Both the position numbers and the translations under genes were made by a program. A stretch of 49,259 nt of DNA from Fischerella muscicola PCC 7414 (GTDB taxonomy: Bacteria; Cyanobacteriota; Cyanobacteriia; Cyanobacteriales; Nostocaceae), in assembly GCF_000317205.1 (NCBI RefSeq), contig NZ_AJLK01000152.1, forward strand, positions 1-49,259. Reading direction: 5' to 3'. Numbering within the stretch: position 1 is the stretch's first letter; each line of letters begins with the position of its first letter. Below, in pieces: positions 35,383 through 43,794 of the stretch. Under the pieces are notes generated by a model. It did not search any database. It was not told the DNA's origin and saw nothing but the letters and a program-made list of their open reading frames with translations.

Positions 35383-37776
35383 TTACAAAGGATACAAACA
35401 GTAGGTATTACACCCTCTTGCCTTTGCAGTATAAAGTGCTTGATTAGCAGTCGCAATCAAATTTTTATAAGATTTTTCTGGGGTCGGTATAGAACCTGTG
35501 ATACCGAAACTTAAGGTGATGTTGCTATTTGTGGTCAAGGATGGATGAGAAATTTGCAGAGTAGCGATCGCCTGCTGAATTCGCTCTACGACCTGCAACG
35601 CACCATCCAAAGACGTATCTGGCAAAACAATCATAAATTCATCTGCACCAGATCGGGCGACTAAATCGCGGCTAGGGTCAATGCATTGGCAAATCGCTTG
35701 GGCTACTTGTTGCAAACAAGTATTCCCAGTGTGATAACTGTAGTGATCATTATAAGCCTGGAAATGATCGATATCACAGATAATTAAACAGAGCCAACTT
35801 TGTTTGTGGATGAGGCGTTGCCATTCTTGCTCGAGGAATTCAGCCAAATAGTGACGACTTGCCACTTGAGTTAATAAATCAATTTTTGTTTCTTTTGGAG
35901 ATACTTGCAATTGCTGTTGCTGGCAGTGCAGCAGTTGTTGTTGCATTCGAGTTCGTTCAATCCGGCTTAGTACACGAGTCACGAGTTCTGGTCCAACGAT
36001 AGGCTTAGCAATGAATTCATCTGCTCCGGCTGCAAACACTTGCTGAATAGAGCTAGTACTAGTATGAGCAGTAACAACAAGTACGGGTAAATCTGCGTAT
36101 TTTGAGTCTTGCCGCACAACCCGACACAGTTCAAATCCATTAAATTTAGGCATTTCCAAATCTAACAGCAGCAAATCTGGTTCGGTAGAGATTAGCACTT
36201 GCCAAAACTGCTGCGGATTGCAAACACATGTCACCTGAACTCCCCAAGGTTGCAACAGAGCTGTTAAGGCTTTCAGTTGTACCGGGTCATCATCAACAAT
36301 CATCACTTTGGCATTGGGAATGGTGGGTGATGGCAAAATTTTGGCGATCGCCTCAAATATTTCATCTGTAGTGGTGGGTTTAAGAAGATAACGACCATTT
36401 TCCCAACGAGCAACGGTAATTCGAGTGTCTAAACTATCTTCCTCAGCTAGGGTAAGCACTGGAATTGCCGGAAAATGTACTTTTAACTTTTCCAGTAAAG
36501 TTAACCTCGCCGCCATGGAATTACGATCAAAACTAACTAAAACCACACTAGGGGGATTGTTAGCGATTTGATGTAGTGGAGTTGACTTGTCAGCAATCTC
36601 GATTTGCAGTCCTCGCATGGGTGCGGCTTGTCGTAGTGATTCACACAACAGATGGTCATCGTCAATCACCAATACTAAAGGCATGATCCCCGCTTGTGGC
36701 TGGGAGATTGCAGCAGAGACTGGTGGCTGATCAATTTCTTGCTGCAACTGCGCTAGCAGTTGTAGAAATTGGTTCAATTCTTGCTTACCAAGTTCGGATT
36801 TCTCTCTAAATAGGTGTTCAATGGCCCGTGCTAACTCTGAGCCTTTAGCATATCCAAACGTCCCTAAACCGCCTGCTAATCGATGTGCTTCGTCGATGAC
36901 ATGTTCTCGTTGTGCAGAGTCGAAATTGTCATTTTGGAGCGATCGCGCGGCTTTTTCCAAAACATCGATTCTTTCTGCCAACGAAGCCTGAAAATCCTGT
37001 GCTACCTCCTCAATCAGCTCTAAGCCCTCTGGCTCCAGATCAGTCTGTTTCTCATCTTCCGATTCTGCTTGATCTTGTTTCTCTTGTATGTTTCCGCTTG
37101 GCGCAACCTTTAATCGGTATCCCAAACGATACACTGTCTCAATTAGCTCCTCCATCATGCCCGCTGCTTTCAGTTTACGTCGCAGGTCTTTAATTAAGTT
37201 CGTCACCGCAGCATCTGTAGGTGATTCATCAATTGACCACAGGTGATCAATAATGGCGCTACGGCTAAAGATGCGTTGAGGATACCGTAAAAAAAGCTCT
37301 AGTAAGCTATATTCCTTGGGGCTAAGGGTAATGAGTTGTTGCTGATAAGTTACTTGAATCAAGTTTGGATCGAGACACAATTTTCCCCATAGCAGAACTG
37401 AAGAAGACATTGCAGTTGCTTGACGACGCAACAAAGCACGAATTCGCGCTATCAGCTGAGAGGGTTCGCAGGGCTTTGTTACATAATCGTCTGCTCCCAT
37501 ATCTAGACCAACAACAACATCCTCGTCAGAGTCTTTTGCTGTTAGCATGAGGATTGGGGTTTGGCATCTCTGCTCACGTAACTTACGACATATACTCAAT
37601 CCATCGAGTTTGGGAAGCATAACATCCAGCACGATGACGGCGTACTCTCCTTGGATAGCTAATTCCAATCCAAGTTGACCGTCTGTGGCAAGGTCGACGG
37701 TATATCGATAGGCTGTCAGTGTCCTTGAGATAAACTCACCTATAGATAGATCATCTTCAACTAATAGAATTTTCAT
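35383..37776 (-). CDS. Multi-domain response regulator with winged helix, HPt-like and GGDEF domains
   Basis: The 797-residue protein comprises: REC1 (1-120; Asp51 in VLDVMLP), an OmpR-type winged helix (about 130-224; DLRRKLK ... TVYRLGYRLK), an HPt-like helical domain (about 255-345; EAHRLAGGLGTFGY, His298), a degenerate REC2 (about 365-482; the usual phospho-Asp position reads VLVSFDRN), a canonical REC3 (about 490-608; Asp539 in LLLLDLEMP), and a GGDEF domain (about 632-797) whose active loop reads SGADEF, with Ala for the second Gly. It could bind DNA, pass phosphate, and possibly make cyclic di-GMP. It is first in the operon, 95 bp before the giant kinase. Confidence 0.94.
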   Translation of the reverse strand: MKILLVEDDLSIGEFISRTLTAYRYTVDLATDGQLGLELAIQGEYAVIVLDVMLPKLDGLSICRKLREQRCQTPILMLTAKDSDEDVVVGLDMGADDYVTKPCEPSQLIARIRALLRRQATAMSSSVLLWGKLCLDPNLIQVTYQQQLITLSPKEYSLLELFLRYPQRIFSRSAIIDHLWSIDESPTDAAVTNLIKDLRRKLKAAGMMEELIETVYRLGYRLKVAPSGNIQEKQDQAESEDEKQTDLEPEGLELIEEVAQDFQASLAERIDVLEKAARSLQNDNFDSAQREHVIDEAHRLAGGLGTFGYAKGSELARAIEHLFREKSELGKQELNQFLQLLAQLQQEIDQPPVSAAISQPQAGIMPLVLVIDDDHLLCESLRQAAPMRGLQIEIADKSTPLHQIANNPPSVVLVSFDRNSMAARLTLLEKLKVHFPAIPVLTLAEEDSLDTRITVARWENGRYLLKPTTTDEIFEAIAKILPSPTIPNAKVMIVDDDPVQLKALTALLQPWGVQVTCVCNPQQFWQVLISTEPDLLLLDLEMPKFNGFELCRVVRQDSKYADLPVLVVTAHTSTSSIQQVFAAGADEFIAKPIVGPELVTRVLSRIERTRMQQQLLHCQQQQLQVSPKETKIDLLTQVASRHYLAEFLEQEWQRLIHKQSWLCLIICDIDHFQAYNDHYSYHTGNTCLQQVAQAICQCIDPSRDLVARSGADEFMIVLPDTSLDGALQVVERIQQAIATLQISHPSLTTNSNITLSFGITGSIPTPEKSYKNLIATANQALYTAKARGCNTYCLYPL

Positions 37777-38044
37777 GAAGGACTAACCTTCACTTACAAG
37801 GAATCATACAAAATCCTTAAGGATTTATATAATAAATCCTACGATCATAAATCTATCTATGGAGTTATTTTTACTAGTAATCTCTAATACATTTTAAGCA
37901 AAGAAAGCTTTCTACCAAAGGAAAAGAGATAGTTACTCAGGCAGTTTTATTTTAACAGAGAAAATAAAACATAAGTAAACTTTAACTAAAGGTTAAGATA
38001 AAAGTTCTAGAGCTTTGAGCGTAATCGAACAAAAATCTAATTTG

Positions 38045-38068
38045 ACCCTGTTGCGATCGCAACAGGGT
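38045..38068. repeat. Perfect 24-bp palindrome centred on HIP1
   Basis: ACCCTGTT, GCGATCGC and AACAGGGT together form an exact palindrome: HIP1 flanked by complementary eight-base arms. It may be a hairpin or a protein-binding site. Confidence 0.8.
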
Positions 38069-38130
38069 GAAGGCGCATAAATGAACACAAGAGATTTAGT
38101 AGTTCACCAAATTGATTTGGACAGTTTGGC

Positions 38131-38196
38131 TAGATCCCCGACTTCTTAAAGAAGTCAGGGATTTTGTCTCTCATGAATGATTTAGGAATGCTATAT
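38131..38196. repeat. MITE-like element, copy 4 (hairpin and right end)
   Basis: AGATCCCCGACTTCTTAAAG followed by AAGTCAGGGATTTTGTCTCTC and ATGATTTAGGAATGCTATAT matches the hairpin and right terminal segment of the 21710 element. Confidence 0.7.
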
Positions 38197-38616
38197 CAAT
38201 TTACTACATCATATCGGAGCAAATAATTAAAGATAATTCAATAAGCAAAGCTGGAGAAAAAATCATAAACTTTTTAACACTAAATATAACTGTTTGCTCG
38301 GTGTATTTATTGATCTGGAATCACATATTATTGTTTAACGAGAGAAAAATTATTGATTAATTACCTTACTATAAATTGTTAATTTTCACTACAGTGATAT
38401 ATTTGAGTATCTTAAATGAATCAGATATAAATGAATCTTACAACTAAGTTTGTAGAATTAGAACTTGATATTTTGAATCAGCTCTAAGATTATTAATTGT
38501 TTAACTTTAAGTTTCTCTAAACAGAGCAGTTGAAGTTAGAATGAGCGTGGAAGTAAAAATGAATTAATCTAGATGAATATATCAATTTAAGTAGATACGC
38601 ATCTATCTACAGATAT

Positions 38617-40128
38617 ATGGAAAACCAAAAAACAAAACGTATTCGTGGTGTCATCTTAACTGCCGTAGGACTAAAGCGTTTACAAGCTGCGATTGAGTTA
38701 GCAGAAATACAAGAAAATAATGGAGAACGTTTTACTCAAGAAGAACTCAGCGAGCGGATGAAAGTATCTACAAAAACTATCAGCCGCCTATGGTCTCTGA
38801 CTACTGGACTAGACCAGCGTACTTTGAAATTTTGCTTCAGTGCCTTTAATCTTGATTTAAGAAAAGAAGATTACACTTGTTCAGATAAAAGTGGTGAATT
38901 TAATAGAGCATTTGACTATATCCATCTTTTGGATAACCAAGAAGCCGTAGATATTTGTTCTAGTCAGCATCATGTGGTTGAAGCACAACGGCGACAAATC
39001 CAAAATTCCACAAAAGATTGTAGTGTTTACCAACCTCTGGCTACTGTTCTGAAATATCCTAGCGGCCCTGTACCCCTAGATTCGATATATTACATTCCTC
39101 GCCCTCCCATTGAAGAACTGGCTTATCGAGAAATTACTCAACCAGGATGCGTAATTCGCATCAAAGCTCCTAAAGAAATGGGAAAAACCTCCCTCATGTT
39201 CAGGATTTTGGCCCGTTCCAAAGCTTTGGGTTATCGGATTGTCACTTTAGATATCAATCAAGTTGATGTCGCCATTCTCAGCAACCTTGATAGATTCCTG
39301 CGATGGTTTTGTAAAAGTGCTTCTGTGCAATTGAAATTGGAACCCAGGTTAGATGAATACTGGGATCAAGAAACTGGTAGCAAGGTAAGCTGTAGCTTAT
39401 ACTTCAAAAACTATCTACTGGAGTCTGTTGATACTCCTGTGGTTTTAGCATTAAATGAACTAAACCGAGTTCTTGAATACTCTGAATTAGCTCAAGAGTT
39501 TATACCTCTGTTACGTTCCTGGCATGAGGAAGCTCAACAAGAGGAGATATGGCAAAAACTAAGGCTCGTCATGACTTACTCTACAGAGTTTTACATACCC
39601 CTAAATCTGTGCCAATCTCCATGCAACGTGGGGCTACCATTACAGTTACCTGAGTTTACTCACTCACAAATCGAGGAATTGGCAAAACGTCATGGACTCA
39701 ATTGGCAGTACAAGGAAACTGAACAATTGATGGCAATGGTTGGTGGACATCCAGCTTTGGTGCGGATTGCTCTTTACTACCTTTGCCGTCAAGAAATTTC
39801 ATTATCGCAACTGTTGCAACAAGCAGCTACAGAAGTAGGAATTTATCGCACTCACTTACGGCGGCTACTGGTTATGCTGCAAGAAAATCCTTACTTAGCT
39901 GAAGCTTTTGCAGTCTTAGTCAGTTCAGAACCCAGTATTTACCTAGAACCAACGATTGCTCATCAATTAGAGAGTATGGGGTTGGTGAAGTTTCAGATGG
40001 ATGGTGGAATAAGCATCAGTCGTGAATTGTATCGCATTTACTTTAGTAAGCACTTGTCTAACGGCAGACTTCGGGTTATCCACTCCAGCAATTCCAGACA
40101 CAAATCTGTTACCTCAAGTTCAATCTAG
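38617..40128 (+). CDS. HTH plus AAA-like ATPase domain protein
   Basis: The 503-residue product belongs to the cyanobacterial 'AAA-like domain' proteins. Residues 18-65 (RLQAAIELAEIQENNGERFT, SERMKVSTKTISRLW) form a helix-turn-helix. The ATPase-like domain follows (about 155-480) with Walker A APKEMGKTS (184-192). The Walker B position reads VVLALNELN, with Asn280 in place of the usual Asp next to Glu281, so ATP hydrolysis may be weak. An N-terminal HTH plus P-loop suggests a STAND-like regulator, but the target is unknown. The gene is solitary, downstream of a long AT-rich gap. Confidence 0.85.
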   Translation: MENQKTKRIRGVILTAVGLKRLQAAIELAEIQENNGERFTQEELSERMKVSTKTISRLWSLTTGLDQRTLKFCFSAFNLDLRKEDYTCSDKSGEFNRAFDYIHLLDNQEAVDICSSQHHVVEAQRRQIQNSTKDCSVYQPLATVLKYPSGPVPLDSIYYIPRPPIEELAYREITQPGCVIRIKAPKEMGKTSLMFRILARSKALGYRIVTLDINQVDVAILSNLDRFLRWFCKSASVQLKLEPRLDEYWDQETGSKVSCSLYFKNYLLESVDTPVVLALNELNRVLEYSELAQEFIPLLRSWHEEAQQEEIWQKLRLVMTYSTEFYIPLNLCQSPCNVGLPLQLPEFTHSQIEELAKRHGLNWQYKETEQLMAMVGGHPALVRIALYYLCRQEISLSQLLQQAATEVGIYRTHLRRLLVMLQENPYLAEAFAVLVSSEPSIYLEPTIAHQLESMGLVKFQMDGGISISRELYRIYFSKHLSNGRLRVIHSSNSRHKSVTSSSI

Positions 40129-40189
40129 TTGTTTATTTCGCACCGCCTTGCTACTGCAAACATCCCCCTGATGGGGATTAAAAATTGCA

Positions 40190-40327
40190 GCAATCGCGTC
40201 TTGGTGTGAGGATGCGATCGCACAATTCATTATTTTGTTTAGCCTTCAGAGTTGGAGCATTATTTTTCTCTTCTCGTAGTAAGAAAATAGGGATAATAGC
40301 GATCGCGTCTTGGTGTGAGAATGTGAT
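40190..40327. repeat. Pair of direct repeats with HIP1-like ends
   Basis: ATCGCGTCTTGGTGTGAGGATG (near 40193) and ATCGCGTCTTGGTGTGAGAATG (near 40302) are nearly identical direct repeats of about 28 bp, 109 bp apart, in the gap between convergent genes. CCCCTGATGGGGATTAAAA at about 40165 is a further short hairpin. Confidence 0.7.
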
Positions 40328-40348
40328 TTCTCGTCACCGGGATAATTA

Positions 40349-41020
40349 CTACAAAATCACATCCTGTAACTTCGCCACCATTTCCGCCCGCGCCGAAACT
40401 CCCAATTTGCGAAACATTCTTTTTAAGGCTTGCTTCACCGAATTTTGGGTAATAAAAAGCTTTTCGCCAATTTCCCCATTGGTTAACCCCTGGGCTACCA
40501 ACTCAGCAATTTCTAACTCTCGTGGTGTCAGGCGACCAACTAAGGGGGAATTGAAGGTTTTTGGTTTCGCCCTCAAAGTCGCAAGCTTGGCTGACAAATG
40601 CAAACACAAAGCACTCAAATCAGCTAAATCGTTGGCGTCAAAAGGAGGATGACCGTCAGCGCGGGCGAGGTTAAGCGTCCCTACCAGACGACCATCACAG
40701 ACAATCGGCCCACTCATGACGTGGGCGTGGTCTTGGCGTGGGCAAATATCTTGCCAGTCTCCAGGGGCTAAAATTAATTGTTCATGGGCGGGTGCATGGC
40801 GTTCAACCACATAGCGTCCGACTGGATTTCCCTCTAAACAGACCTCCGGAATCTTTTGTACCTCAACGTTTTCTGCTGTAGACAGGTCGTCACACAGATA
40901 TAAACCCCAACGTTCGACACCAAAATGCTCCCCGACTGTGTTCGTCACAGCGAGTCGTAGTTCTTGTTCATTATTTGCTTTAGCGATCGCATCAAGTAAA
41001 GTGTGGAGAGAACTAACCAT
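40349..41020 (-). CDS. GAF-LuxR family transcriptional regulator
   Basis: The 223-residue regulator has an N-terminal GAF-like sensor domain (about 5-150; MSGPIVCDGRLVGTLNLAR is a typical GAF strand pair) and a C-terminal LuxR-type helix-turn-helix (about 160-220; LTPRELEIAELVAQGLTNGE, then GEKLFITQNSVKQALKRMF). The recognition helix Q-N-S-V-K is canonical. The signal is unknown: GAF domains bind small ligands, and cysteines at about 43 and 93 might bind metal or sense redox. It is divergent from the DUF3386 gene with 107 bp between, so that gene may be its target. Confidence 0.9.
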   Translation of the reverse strand: MVSSLHTLLDAIAKANNEQELRLAVTNTVGEHFGVERWGLYLCDDLSTAENVEVQKIPEVCLEGNPVGRYVVERHAPAHEQLILAPGDWQDICPRQDHAHVMSGPIVCDGRLVGTLNLARADGHPPFDANDLADLSALCLHLSAKLATLRAKPKTFNSPLVGRLTPRELEIAELVAQGLTNGEIGEKLFITQNSVKQALKRMFRKLGVSARAEMVAKLQDVIL

Positions 41021-41127
41021 AGAGTGTACCCACTTGGGGACTAGGCGGGCTTGAGAATTACTTCTATGCTAGCTAATAGTAGCAAAGCTAAAAAACTAAC
41101 ATAAACTAACAAATATAGGAGAAACCA

Positions 41128-41784
41128 GTGACTGCAACACAAGTATCTGCTCAAGAACTCTTCCGCGCTGCCTACGAGAACCGTTACACTTGGGATCATA
41201 ATTTCCCTGGATACACCGCAGATATTACCTACAAACAAGATGAACAGGTATTTACAGGCAAAATTCGCGTTAACGCCAATCTCAAAGCAGAAGTATTTGA
41301 AGTAGAAGATGAGCAAGCCAAGCAGGCGATTAATCATCAAGCTTGGGAAATAGCAGTTCATCGTATCCGTCGTAGCTTTGAAGAAACCCACGGTGCCAAT
41401 ACTTTTAGCTATGGTGATACCGATGAGACAGGCGCTGTTGAAATTATCGTTGGTGGTAAGTCCGCAGGCGATAAATACAAAGTCCGCAATAACATAGTCA
41501 GCCTTGTTCATCGTCATATCCACGGTGTTGTTGTCACAATTAACACCTTTAGTGTTCATGATACCGGAGAAGGCTACCTCTCTCACACTTATGACTCCGT
41601 ATATCACGATCCGCAAACGGGCGAACAAAAAGGTGGTAGGAGCGAATTTGAAGATCAATACGAAAAGGTTGGTAATTACTTTATTCTGAATCGCCGTTTC
41701 ATCAGCACCGATACCAAGAACCAACCCTCTGTTCAAGAGTTTATCTTTTCTAACATCCAATTGTTGGAACCTGTTGCTGCTTAA
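41128..41784 (+). CDS. DUF3386 family protein
   Basis: The 218-residue product is a cyanobacterial DUF3386 protein (product starts TATQVSAQELFRAAYENRYT; NNIVSLVHRHIHGVVVTINT core; HTYDSVYHDP). It is beta-rich, soluble, and of unknown function. The GTG start at 41128 is supported by ATAGGAGA eight bases upstream. It is divergent from a GAF-LuxR regulator. A MITE-like hairpin with a T-run at 41926-41963 probably ends the transcript. Confidence 0.9.
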   Translation: MTATQVSAQELFRAAYENRYTWDHNFPGYTADITYKQDEQVFTGKIRVNANLKAEVFEVEDEQAKQAINHQAWEIAVHRIRRSFEETHGANTFSYGDTDETGAVEIIVGGKSAGDKYKVRNNIVSLVHRHIHGVVVTINTFSVHDTGEGYLSHTYDSVYHDPQTGEQKGGRSEFEDQYEKVGNYFILNRRFISTDTKNQPSVQEFIFSNIQLLEPVAA

Positions 41785-41885
41785 GTCGTTTCATCAACTG
41801 CATCCAAGATAATTGAATAAGGTAGGAGTTAGAAGGCAATTAGTGGGGGATTCAGAGCCCCACTAAATCGAATTTAGTTGTTTAT

Positions 41886-41974
41886 CTATAGCAATCCTAT
41901 CTGCAAAAGTGAAAATTGAGAGAGCCAGATCCCCGACTTCTTAAAGAAGTCAGGGATCTTTTTGTTCGCTATAG
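41886..41974. repeat. MITE-like element, full-length copy 5, also a terminator
   Basis: CTATAGCAATCCTATCTGCA at the left and the end CGCTATAG are inverted. Between them is the hairpin AGATCCCTGACTTCTT-type stem ending in ATCTTTTT. It lies between the convergent DUF3386 and oxygenase-like genes, and the stem plus T-run would work as a terminator for DUF3386. Confidence 0.7.
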
Positions 41975-42880
41975 TTATGGTATCGTTTCGTAATTATGCA
42001 AGGTAAATTTTACTTCTAAGATTAATCTCTCTCTTTGAATCGGAATAGTTCCCTTATGAAAACAAAATGGATCTTCTACAAATCCAACCCCTGCTCGTTC
42101 GCAAATAGTGAGAATATTTTCTGAGCCATAATAGCTAATAATATCCTTGTCATCTGTTTCTCTGAGTAAAGAAAACTGATGACTAAGCTTTTTTCTCTTA
42201 TGGCTACTTTTAACACAGACATGAGGACTACTATGTAGATCAACATTTGTTAAATAAAACATAAATTTTAGGCACCAATAGTCTTCCAAATCATAATGAA
42301 AGCAAAAAAAACTCTTGGCACGCTCCTCCACTTCTTTTTTTTGAGGAAACGTCCACCAAATTTTGCTTATAACATTTGCAGGTTTTTTTTCAAAATATTT
42401 TGTAGCAATAGACCATAATTTGGGATCATTTTCCAGTTTTTTGATAGCCGGACAAATTGAAGAAATATCGAAATTATAACCAGTTATGAAGTCTTTTCCG
42501 TGTTTCTGTTCTTCTTTTTGTTTTTCAGCAAGATAAAAACTGAATTGTAAATTGGCATTACCAAAGTAAGTTATATGTTTAGAACAGTTTATTATTTCCT
42601 GCAAGATATGTTCAGGCAAGTTAAGACCCAAATATATACCCTCTTTTTTGAGGGTATCAACAATATCGTTTACTTCAATATCTTCAAAAATAGAATTACC
42701 TTCATATCTTAGAATCGTTTTTTCTTTGCAAATAAATTGCACAAAATAACGTATAATATGAATACGGCTAAAGCAAAACATGAAAATATAATCAGGCTTT
42801 TTAATGGCTAGATTTAAATAATAGAAAAGCCTGCGCTTAAATTTTAATAACAGTTTTTGAGAAAGGCTTATTGTTGTCAT
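41975..42880 (-). CDS. Phytanoyl-CoA dioxygenase-like (2-oxoglutarate/Fe(II)) protein
   Basis: The 301-residue product shows the facial-triad pattern: FHYDLEDYW (His-x-Asp), a Leu/Phe-rich core (LKFMFYLTNVDLHSSPHV), and a distal FHKGTIP with His. A downstream Arg in QRERLILEV could bind 2-oxoglutarate. The match to phytanoyl-CoA-type hydroxylases is by motif. The substrate is unknown. The first 60 residues are basic and hydrophobic. The gene is clearly AT-richer than its neighbours, suggesting acquisition by transfer. The ATG at 42880 has no strong ribosome-binding site. Confidence 0.75.
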   Translation of the reverse strand: MTTISLSQKLLLKFKRRLFYYLNLAIKKPDYIFMFCFSRIHIIRYFVQFICKEKTILRYEGNSIFEDIEVNDIVDTLKKEGIYLGLNLPEHILQEIINCSKHITYFGNANLQFSFYLAEKQKEEQKHGKDFITGYNFDISSICPAIKKLENDPKLWSIATKYFEKKPANVISKIWWTFPQKKEVEERAKSFFCFHYDLEDYWCLKFMFYLTNVDLHSSPHVCVKSSHKRKKLSHQFSLLRETDDKDIISYYGSENILTICERAGVGFVEDPFCFHKGTIPIQRERLILEVKFTLHNYETIP

Positions 42881-43700
42881 ATTGCCTCTTGTATTCTCAG
42901 TAGTTTTAATCCACAGGAATCCTAAATAGTTTTTGAAAAAGCATTATCAGCCCTTTGGGCAAGGCAAAAGGCAGAGGAGCCAGTGCGGTGGACGGGTCTC
43001 CCGGCATAAAGCACCTGGCATCACCCAGCTTGGCAGAAGCAAAGAAAAGAGTTCTGAATTATTTAAAAGATATATAATGTTAAAAATCACATACTAAATT
43101 TACAATCAACACATAAAAAGCGTATAAGGAATTTATAAGAGAAATGTAAGAAAAAACAGTGTTGTTGAGATGATTTCTAAGATCGACTTGAGCTATTTTG
43201 AAGGGTAAGACAACAGCTATAGGGTAATGACATTAAGACTCAGCGGAAAGCAAGTTAATATATAGGTTTGAATGATTAGCACATTTGTATAGCTAATACC
43301 GATAATTTGCCCAAGCGTGTCCAAATCCTCAAGCACAAATTTATCTAAAGTTGCTGAATCAAATTCAATTGTGCGATCGCTTCACAGTGCAATATCTCAG
43401 ATAAATCAATCAAACGTTTGCAGGACAGGCGTTTTCACTTATTTGAAAAGATATAGAATTTGGACTTTCAGCAATCTGGTAATTATTACATTTTGTAAAT
43501 ACGCTTGCTTATTAATATTTATTCTCAATAAACTTGATTCTAAATCATGAACTGTTGCTTATTAAGCTCAACAGATTCAGCAGGGTGCAATTCCATTTGC
43601 AAAATCTGCTTATGGATTGAGTTCGTTTTTGTATAGTTAGGCAGAATCTTCCACGGCTCAATTGTGTTTCCTCTCAACGTCCAAGCAAACAAGTAAATAG
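42881..43700. other. Intergenic region with purine-rich and AT-rich repeats
   Basis: No convincing gene is present. A GGGCAAGGCAAAAGGCAGAG repeat (about 42957) followed by GTGCGGTGGACGGGTCTCCC is a dispersed cyanobacterial element. The rest is AT-rich. A frame at 43317-43550 (GTG start, no ribosome-binding site) is probably chance. The region should include the promoter of isiA, as iron-stress genes usually have long leaders. Confidence 0.5.
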
Positions 43701-43728
43701 CTTGCTTGTAAATACCTTTACAAGCAAG
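43701..43728. promoter_or_regulatory. Perfect 12-bp inverted repeat upstream of isiA
   Basis: CTTGCTTGTAAA (43701-43712) and TTTACAAGCAAG (43717-43728) are exact reverse complements with TACC between. A related half-site CAAGCAAACAAGTAAATA lies just upstream (43682-43699). It ends 66 bp before the ATG. AAATTTTGATTATTA follows near 43751 and could include a Fur-type site, as isiA is Fur-controlled in characterised cyanobacteria, but this is tentative. Confidence 0.5.
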
Positions 43729-43794
43729 TATTTCCTTAGATTAGGACAAATAAATTTTGATTATTACTAGCAATAAGGAGTAATCAGCTAGGCA

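Larger units (their letters stand above)
37777..38616. other. Long AT-rich spacer with palindrome and MITE part
   Basis: No gene is seen between the divergent signalling operon and the HTH/AAA-like gene. It contains a perfect 24-bp palindrome (38045-38068) and a MITE-like right half (38131-38196). The remaining 400 bp before 38617 are very AT-rich and probably hold the promoter of that gene. Confidence 0.55.

Noticed and set aside
40155-40190. CCCCTGATGGGGATTAAAA, similar to part of some cyanobacterial CRISPR repeats
   Set aside because: Only a single occurrence with no spacer-repeat pattern, and no cas genes in the window. Treated as a short hairpin.
41041-41760. Long minus-strand open frame opposite the DUF3386 gene
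   Set aside because: It is the antisense shadow of a well-supported DUF3386 gene with a good ribosome-binding site on the plus strand.
43317-43550. Plus-strand open frame of 77 codons with GTG start
   Set aside because: No ribosome-binding site, low-complexity and odd composition, in the leader region of isiA. Likely chance.
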